The notes under the pieces were generated by a model. It saw only the letters and a program-made list of their open reading frames with translations. It was not told the origin of the DNA and ran no database searches. The translations under genes and the position numbers were made by a program. This document shows, piece by piece, positions 57,404 to 64,000 of a stretch of DNA of 64,000 nt (positions within the stretch are counted from its first letter, which is position 1; each line of letters opens with the position of its first letter). Source of the stretch: Fragum whitleyi (lineage: Eukaryota > Mollusca > Bivalvia > Cardiida > Cardiidae); NCBI GenBank assembly GCA_948146395.1, contig OX411557.1, positions 30,499,577 through 30,563,576 of the forward strand, in the 5' to 3' direction.

Positions 57404-57666
57404 CTGAAATAACGTTTATTTTTTTTAAATTTCATAATGAAAGCTCTGACTAACCGAGATATATCTCCTCCAGTCATGACCGCGAGGAAGAAATTTGGTT
57501 TTATTTGAAATTATACTACACGTACAGGTAATTTAGGACGAATTATGAAGCAAATAAAAAAAAAAGTTAGAACAAAAGCACCACAAACCGGATGTCGCTT
57601 GCGAAAGCATGAAAAATAACTAGTGCACTCGTAAAAGGGGCAAGTCGAAAGACGAAAACTCAAAGT

Positions 57667-58096
57667 TCAGTTAGTTACATTGTGAAATTGACTGTCATTC
57701 CAATCAAAACCATTCTAAATCGCCAAATCAGCTCTCTGTCCATTCATTCCAAGCTCTCACTCAAACCATTGAAAAGTGCCCCAAAATCATTAAAAAATAT
57801 AAAATAAACAACTAGATTCAAAATAAAAAATCACTGGAAAAATCAACGATTTCTCTGACATAATTGAATTTTGCAAATGTACTCTGCGTGCGTGAAGACG
57901 TAGAAAACTATTCATCAAACCTTTATGCACATTTTATGAAAGGGTGGTAATAAATATCGCTAATTTTGTTCAACCTGAACACAAAAAGAGACATTCGATT
58001 GCCTCCGTTTTATTTCGCTCAAACTTAGTCATCCACCTCATTCAATTTAATTCCAAAAGCATTCACATTGCCAATTTCACAATGTCGTTAACTGCA
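57667..58096. mobile_element. Tc1/mariner-like MITE copy
   Basis: TCAGTTAGTTACATTGTGAAATTGAC to CAATTTCACAATGTCGTTAACTG, full length. It lies about 260 bases 5' of the first SLC1-like exon seen. Confidence 0.73.
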
Positions 58097-58388
58097 CTTA
58101 TAATATGACCCACGTCGCGGTAGTAATATAAACCCGTGTAATATTTTTGATATTACACGAGTGTTATTACACTAGTGGAATAACTATGCAAATGAGCTCA
58201 GAACGAATAGCAACGCTATTTTGTAACTGCGAAAATGACGTCATAATATATGTTTTGTGACGTCATTTTTAAGCGGCGTTAGAAGTTTCGCGGAAAATTG
58301 AAACGTTGAATTTCAAGAATTTTGAAGTTTTCGCTAAAATTCGGGTCATATTATAAACAGAATATAAAATTTGTGCTCATAAAATACA

Positions 58389-58476
58389 GAATTTATTAAA
58401 CGAGTCATCTAACACAGATAAAAACTCGGCGCAGCCTCGTTTTATCTGTTTATAGATGACTCGTTTAATAAATTCG
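58389..58476. repeat. Inverted repeat (hairpin)
   Basis: GAATTTATTAAACGAGTCATCT and AGATGACTCGTTTAATAAATTC form 22-bp perfect arms, with CAGATAAAA and TTTTATCTG pairing inside. Confidence 0.72.
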
Positions 58477-59494
58477 GTATTCAATGACCACTCATTCAAT
58501 ATCCTCTATTTAATGGATTATGAATAACGGCATGTTTCAGGACAACGAACCTCAACTTTTCACTTCCATTGCGAAACACCCAATAGAAACGTAACACTTG
58601 GAAATGCACCGGGTATTGTATTAGAGGCGCTTGAGTTTATTGCACCAACAACACCAATAATAACGCTGATATTAATGGCACAACGTTACCGCAAAAATGA
58701 TAAATAGAGGGTAATTGTTAGTTTCAGTGCAAAGATCGATTTATATATCATTGAGTGACCAACATAAGTTATATTTCACGAGTGGCTGATTGAATAAAGC
58801 ATTCGTTGTTCACAAAATGTAATATCAACCGATCTTCCTCGAAATACAAAACATAATTCGATTTCTTTAACGCAAAAAAGAAAAAAAAAAAAAAAAAACT
58901 GAAACAAAATTTAAAAATTTTAAGACAAATTGTCGTAAAGCTCGTCATTTTGCATGTGATTGCTATGCAACGCTCGTGTCGACTTACCTTATTGTGCTCC
59001 GCTTAGATAACGTCAGATAGGGCAAAATGATCGAAAGCGGGGTATAAGATTGTGAAAAGTTTAGTTAGGCGGTGAGTTTATGGAATGATAATCTTTTGTT
59101 TTTTCTCGATAATTCACCAAAAAGTATTAAAGAAGACACAGTTTAACGAAAAGGTATCCATTTATCGAAGTATCTAAACTACTTCACATTTTATCACCTC
59201 TGAAAAATCAAAACATAAGGCATATGCTCAGTTTGCACAATAATCTTCGTCTGGGGTAAAGGTACCTAATTAATTCGAATTTCTTTAATTACGAGTGAAT
59301 CATTGAATCAATTAAGATAAAAACGCGCTGCAATGTTTAGATTTCAGCTTATAAATCTTATTTACCCTTCATCGTAGCTACATTAATTGTCCATAACTTT
59401 GAGCTTACAGGTCATGTCCAAGCCATGATGTAATTCGGCGATTTGATTGTTCAATAATGTGGTTTCTGTCAGAAGTTATAACTCGAATACGACC

Positions 59495-59772
59495 ATGGGC
59501 GTATCTAGGACTTTGAAATTTATACGCTCTCAGATGGCGACAACTAAAGAATATATATAGGATAAAGGCGAAATGAGCACTGTGACAAAAGATGAATGCC
59601 CTCCGCCATCTCCTTTTTATGATTTGAGGGTTGGTGAATAATCAAAGCATCGTAGCTACAGCTTCAATAAGCTGTAGTTTCGATGCTATGATCATTCATC
59701 AACGATATCATTCAACAGGGGATTATTTCTTTTACGCATTTGTGTAAATTGCGTAATGGGCACTACGCCCTT
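59495..59772. mobile_element. GGGCGTA-ended palindromic MITE, copy 2
   Basis: GGGCGTATCTAGGACTTTG to GCGTAATGGGCACTACGCCC. The centre is GCTACAGCTTCAATAAGCTG followed by TAGTTTCGATGCTATGATC, a perfect small hairpin. Confidence 0.72.
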
Positions 59773-59811
59773 GTACGGTATTCTGACTCGTGATAACAGT
59801 ATATACTATCG

Positions 59812-59938
59812 ACGAGTGTGATGGTTGTACTGGTGAGAGAAATACCAGGGATCCATTGTTAGGTGCTCCAGCCGCCGCGATATAACTGAAATAATGTTGA
59901 AAGCGGCGTTAAACTCCATGCAATCAATCAATCAATGA
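59812..59938 (+). repeat. tRNA-derived SINE (family A), 3' half, plus orientation
   Basis: GAGAAATACCAGGGATCCATTG then AGCCGCCGCGATATAACTG, GAAAGCGGCGTTAAACTCC and an (ATCA)n tail. It has the cleanest tail of the family in the window. Confidence 0.75.
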
Positions 59939-60790
59939 TTTCTCTACATGAAATTCAACTTCAAAAAATAATTACCTGAAATGCTTACTTGGTAAAGAAT
60001 AATATCTCAAAAACCTCAATGAATTTGCTACACTATGTTTTTCAAAAGTAAATCGCCACAATTTGATATACAGTTAAACACATCCTTGAGTTGCTGAAGT
60101 GTTTACCTTGCCGACGAAAACATTTTATATTACCTGTATGAACACTTTATAGGATTATATTCTCGGACAAGAAAGTCTTAACGCATTTAACATACACGTA
60201 CTGGAACTCAAATGATATTCCGCCGTGCGATCAGGGTTCAAAAAATGTTTACGAGCGTTAAAGAATTGTACGGAGGAACGCGTGTATAGCGAGGTAAAAT
60301 TTTGTAAAACATTCCCTTACGTTTTTATTCTGAATGCAGTGCAGTTTTTGCCTAAGCAGGAATTCATCTCTTGCGTGAGAAAACTTTAACATTTAAATAA
60401 GCAATATGTCAGAACAGTTTACTTACTTTGATGCACAGTGCAAACCGGAGACATATCTTATTTGCATGAATAATATCCGTATCGTTTAGCCTTTACTTAT
60501 TGTACGCCATACATAAATAGACATGCAGCTCAAGCTTTCGCTTGACTTCTATTTACAATAAGAGAATTGCTGTGTTTAAGGTAACGAAGAAAATGCGATC
60601 GTCCAAGAAATAGTATCCTGCAGTACCTAGTTAAGCTTGTGAATTGCTCTCTTCGCGCTTTCGGACACAATAAAACACTCGAATCACTCATTACCTCGAA
60701 GTTGAAAAAAACAAACATAAAACCATCGACAGTTTTTCCTGTGGTATTTAGTAGTAGACCTACCTCACAGCTTACACGGTGGAATCTTTA

Positions 60791-61030
60791 TTAACCCTTT
60801 GCTGTTTAATCCCTGCTTTTTACGTGCCTGTGATTTTTATGATTCAGAAAACATTGTGAAAAAAGAAGAAATTGCTTCTGACAAGCAATTTCTTCTTTTT
60901 CCACACTATTTTCTACCCTACTGAATGTTTTTTTTTTGTTTTTTTTCAAATTAAACCCACTTTTAATTTTCGTCTGCAAAACCTTTGAATTTGGGCAGGT
61001 CCAAAATTTTGTAAAACAGGAAAGGGTTAA
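60791..61030. mobile_element. piggyBac-like MITE, copy 3 (reverse orientation)
   Basis: Reverse-complement copy of the 4386-4607 element. TTAACCCTTTGCTGTTTAAT is at the left and GGAAAGGGTTAA at the right, both with TTAA. Confidence 0.75.
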
Positions 61031-61089
61031 GCTGACGACGCGTATCATGACTAGACAGAAGCGCTATCATGAACACATTCATATAAAGG

Positions 61090-61860
61090 CTAAACGGACA
61101 TAAAAGGTATGCTAAACGGACACGACGGAAGAGAGAAATGTCCATCCGTTCACATACACTTGATAAAAACTGATAATTTAGACAAAAATATGCGAAAACA
61201 GAACGGAAAATATCGGAAGTGTAAAGTATGTAGCCGGGATGTTGAGAGGATGTTCATCGGAAGACCAACGGATAACGGGGAACGACAGCTCAGAAGAGGT
61301 TACCGGGTGTCATTGTGACGTATACTTATAGCGTAAAGAGCGGATGTATAAAGCATTGGACGTATACACAACGTATGCTGAGCGGTCACAAAACGGATAC
61401 AGCGCTGGTCACTAAATTTTACGTGATGCATACGCTTACATACTTAGATATCCATGTTACTTCTCTTTCACATACGTTTCGTATAATTAATAATTCCATT
61501 CCATGTACGTTTTCGTCCAAAGCGGAGAAGAGTTCCGAGAATGCCTAACGGATGGATTGCGGATACAGTGGATGTATAACGGATGGTATCGGACACGTAG
61601 CGTTTGTTCCTCGTATTGATTCGTATTTACATCGCACATAGAGGACAGTTTATCCGCTCTACAAGTTTTATACAGCTCAAAAATTTATGCGTGGATGAAA
61701 TCACAATGGACGAACGCTCGACGGAACTGAGCGTATGCAAAGCGTATGTACAGAGTAAGAAACAGTTGCAAAGCGCCTTTCCAATGGGATATATAGATTT
61801 TCATACTTTTTACATCCCCAATGCATCCGTATGTGCAGTGGGACCGGGCCTTTAGGTTGG
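61090..61860. other. ACGGA/CGTAT-rich stretch of unknown nature
   Basis: Higher GC than its surroundings, with many scattered ACGGAT, CGGACAC, CGTATGC and GCGTATG words. Three short plus-strand frames (61109-61318, 61315-61548, 61604-61855) show no family similarity. Probably a degenerate repeat rather than a gene. Confidence 0.35.
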
Positions 61861-62299
61861 TAAATTTACAAAAAATACTCCACTTTTACTTGAATAACTT
61901 GGTATAAATTATCAGGTAATGGAACTTAATCCTTTTCACACAATAAGTGATATAATCGATAACTAATTAAAAGGTAGTTTCCGGCATTTAACGATGCATC
62001 GGCTGTTTAACCACTGTTACAGTGATGATACGATGCGTCTTCGATCCATTACCGGCAAGTTTTTTTGTGGAATCGGTGGAAACTTTGCGATTAGCCGAGG
62101 ACACGTTGGTGAATAGTTGTCGATTGAAAGTGGATTTTTGTAAGATCGGCGGCGCGTCGGTGAGTACATGTTTTATCTCTTCCTACCAAGTCGGTAACGT
62201 TTTATCGATTTGCTGTATTCGGCAATGCTTCGGCGGCTTGCCGCCGACGTTGTCGATGTTGGTGGCAGGATGGCGTCTTTTTCTCACTACGAAATCTGT

Positions 62300-62515
62300 A
62301 AACATCACCTTAACCAAAAGACTATTTCAAATAGAACTTTGCCAGAATGTATTTTTGGTGACCCTTTTCATAAAAATACAGACAAAAAGATGCATATATT
62401 AACATTCTGATTGGACCATAAATATTAGCAGGTCAGGTTGGGGCCTATTTTCACTTTGAATTTAGGGATTACATCTGTGAGCGGTTTAAGGCCATTCTGG
62501 CCCCCTTGTTTTATG
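62300..62515. repeat. Molluscan-type tandem-unit element, 3' fragment
   Basis: ACTTTGCCAGAATGTATTTTTGG, GGACCATAAATATTAGCAG and GAGCGGTTTAAGGCCATTCTGG match 38.2-38.7 kb. Confidence 0.5.
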
Positions 62516-62621
62516 AATCATTTTTTCCAAAACGACATTGGTTCAGTCTAAACGTATAACTTTAATATCGATCTTTACCAGGGTATTACTATTCACGGAT
62601 GCCGAATCATGGTAAACAAGG

Positions 62622-62898
62622 GCGTAACTCCCATTACGCAATTTACGCAAGTGCGTAAAAGAAATAATCTGTTGTTGAAAAATATCGTTGATGAATGATC
62701 ATAACATCGGAACTACACCTTATTCAAGCTGTAGTTAAGATGTTATGATTATTCTCCAACGCTCAAATTACAAAAAAAGGAGAGGACGGAGGGCATTTAT
62801 CTTTTCTCATAGTCCATAATTCGCCTTTATCCTATAGATTCTTCGGTGATCGCCTTCTGACTGCGTAATAATTACACAATCCTAGCTACGCCATTTAG
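62622..62898. mobile_element. GGGCGTA-ended palindromic MITE, copy 3 (reverse)
   Basis: Reverse-complement relative of 59495-59772: GGGCGTAACTCCCATTACGC at the left and AATCCTAGCTACGCCATTTAG at the right. Confidence 0.72.
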
Positions 62899-63079
62899 TA
62901 AAGGTATTTATAAGCCTCAAACCAGTCTAATTTCTGGCATTTATACGAACAAATGAGAAGAAACTTGTAAATTTACGATCGTTTGTATACATATTAACCT
63001 ACATATGTGCTTTGATATTCTTTAAACAAAAATGTGTATTGTAGGCCCTCGAGTGTATGATCCGTTATCGAGGAACACC

Positions 63080-63587
63080 TACAGTTAACAAAATCGTAAA
63101 AATTGACCTAAATCTCGATCTAAACCATTTCACATCACTCGCTCAGCGCTCCATTTTTTCATTCCAAACACTCACTCAAACTTTCAGAATCGCTCTTTCA
63201 AAATGAAAAAGATAGATCAACAACGTCATTCAAAAAAAAAAAGAAGCTAGAAAAGAATCGCGATTTCACTAACAAATTTCAAATTGTAAGCGCCTGAAAG
63301 ATTCTTGAAGAATAAGGAAGCTTTTTATAAATAGAACTTGTGTGCATGTTCTATTAAAGGGAGATAATAAATATCACAATGTTTTTGTTCATTCTGATCA
63401 AAATTAGTGATATTGAATGATCTCTTATGATGATCTCTTATCAAATGCACTCAAAACTTGCTTCACGCACTTATTCAAATTCATTCAAAAATCATTCGAA
63501 AAACAAGACTTTGTTTTCCACAAAAATTCAACGGAATTCTCAGATGTTCCGTTTAATTTTGTCAATTTCACGAGGTTGTTAACTGTA
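63080..63587. mobile_element. Tc1/mariner-like MITE copy with small internal insertions
   Basis: TACAGTTAACAAAATCGTAA to TTTCACGAGGTTGTTAACTGTA. About 508 bp, longer than its relatives because of extra sequence near 63420-63540. Confidence 0.72.
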
Positions 63588-63689
63588 TTTAAATGACACC
63601 ATTTTTGATATCAGCTGTCTTATCCAAATTATACAATACGAACAATTTTAGACTATTCATAATTAATAGAATCTCTACTGCAAATTCAA

Positions 63690-64000
63690 TGTGCATTAAA
63701 ATTGAAGAGACTGCAAATATTTTGAAGAGATCACATTTTTTTTTCTTCCTGAATGAAAATTTGATTCATCGTGTCCATAGGTTCGTGCACTCTGATTGGC
63801 TGAAAAATAGTTTTAATCCTCAATGAAATCAATTCTGAGTACGCAGCTATTTTTTATATTTGCGCGCAAAGTAGTCCCGCAAGAAACCTGTCTTATTATC
63901 GAGAAATTAGACCAGTTTTGCTTCATGGTATTAAATAAAAAGATTTGAAGACATGCTTTTTTTTAATTAAATTGTGAGGTATGATACTAAAAGCATACTC
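63690..64000. repeat. Interspersed repeat, GAGGTATGAAA family, copy 3 (reverse, cut by window end)
   Basis: CTCTGATTGGCTGAAAAATAG, GAGTACGCAGCTATTTTT and AAATTGTGAGGTATGATACT run in the opposite order to copies 1 and 2. Confidence 0.5.

Noticed and set aside
57163..57453. Overlapping plus-strand and alternate-frame ORFs at the SLC1-like first exon
   Set aside because: They are shadows of the SLC1-like coding strand; only the minus-strand frame shows TM1.

Overview
This is an AT-rich, intron-containing animal sequence and almost certainly nuclear DNA of a marine bivalve or related mollusc. The evidence is GT-AG introns, very low gene density, tRNA-headed SINEs whose tail carries an AAAGCGGCGTTAAAC motif, elements built from ~155-170 bp tandem units next to a (GTCCGTCC)n tract (compare molluscan pearl-type elements), and a heavy load of MITEs. 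Nothing looks bacterial: there are no operons, ribosome binding sites or CRISPR arrays. The species cannot be named from the sequence.

Three multi-exon genes can be reconstructed by matching reading frame and splice phase. (1) Plus strand, 16663-29136: a three-exon, 209-residue LHFPL6-type tetraspan protein. A plausible upstream promoter with CCAAT boxes and an ETS-like site lies at 13.67-13.91 kb. (2) Minus strand, 42163-35075: a three-exon, 229-residue secreted protein with a PAN-like module, an EB/EGF-like module and a C-terminal PAN/apple domain. (3) Minus strand, 57403-46625: a ten-exon, ~497-residue SLC1 (glutamate/neutral amino acid transporter) relative. It keeps the fold and an open frame, but residues that bind sodium and substrate in characterised SLC1 transporters are replaced. 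A decayed extra copy of its exon 8 lies just upstream of the real exon 8.

The rest is mostly mobile DNA. There are about 18 copies of a Tc1/mariner-like MITE of ~430 bp (TACAGTTAAGAACATCG... ends, internal palindrome), three TTAA-flanked piggyBac-like MITEs, a second TTAA-flanked element with 20-bp inverted ends, six copies of a MITE ending in GAGCCTGTGCGTGACATTTCC, a GGGCGTA-ended palindromic family, ACGCAGGG foldback elements, several SINE families, a non-LTR reverse transcriptase tail, and two pearl-like tandem-unit elements. The most unusual piece is 21902-23410. It is a broken mobile-element ORF with a 2A-like motif (its acidic residue replaced by a stop codon) followed by cysteine and histidine boxes resembling a herpes-tegument/USP-type cysteine protease, and it is split by a pearl-like insertion.

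Layout: 1-13.6 kb repeats with no gene seen; 13.67-29.1 kb the LHFPL6-like locus, with an 11.4 kb repeat-filled first intron; 29.2-35 kb repeats; 35-42.2 kb the PAN gene; 42.2-46.6 kb repeats; 46.6-57.4 kb the SLC1-like gene; 57.4-64 kb repeats. The three genes show no obvious functional link. Repeat coordinates are approximate to about 5-20 bases unless termini are given.
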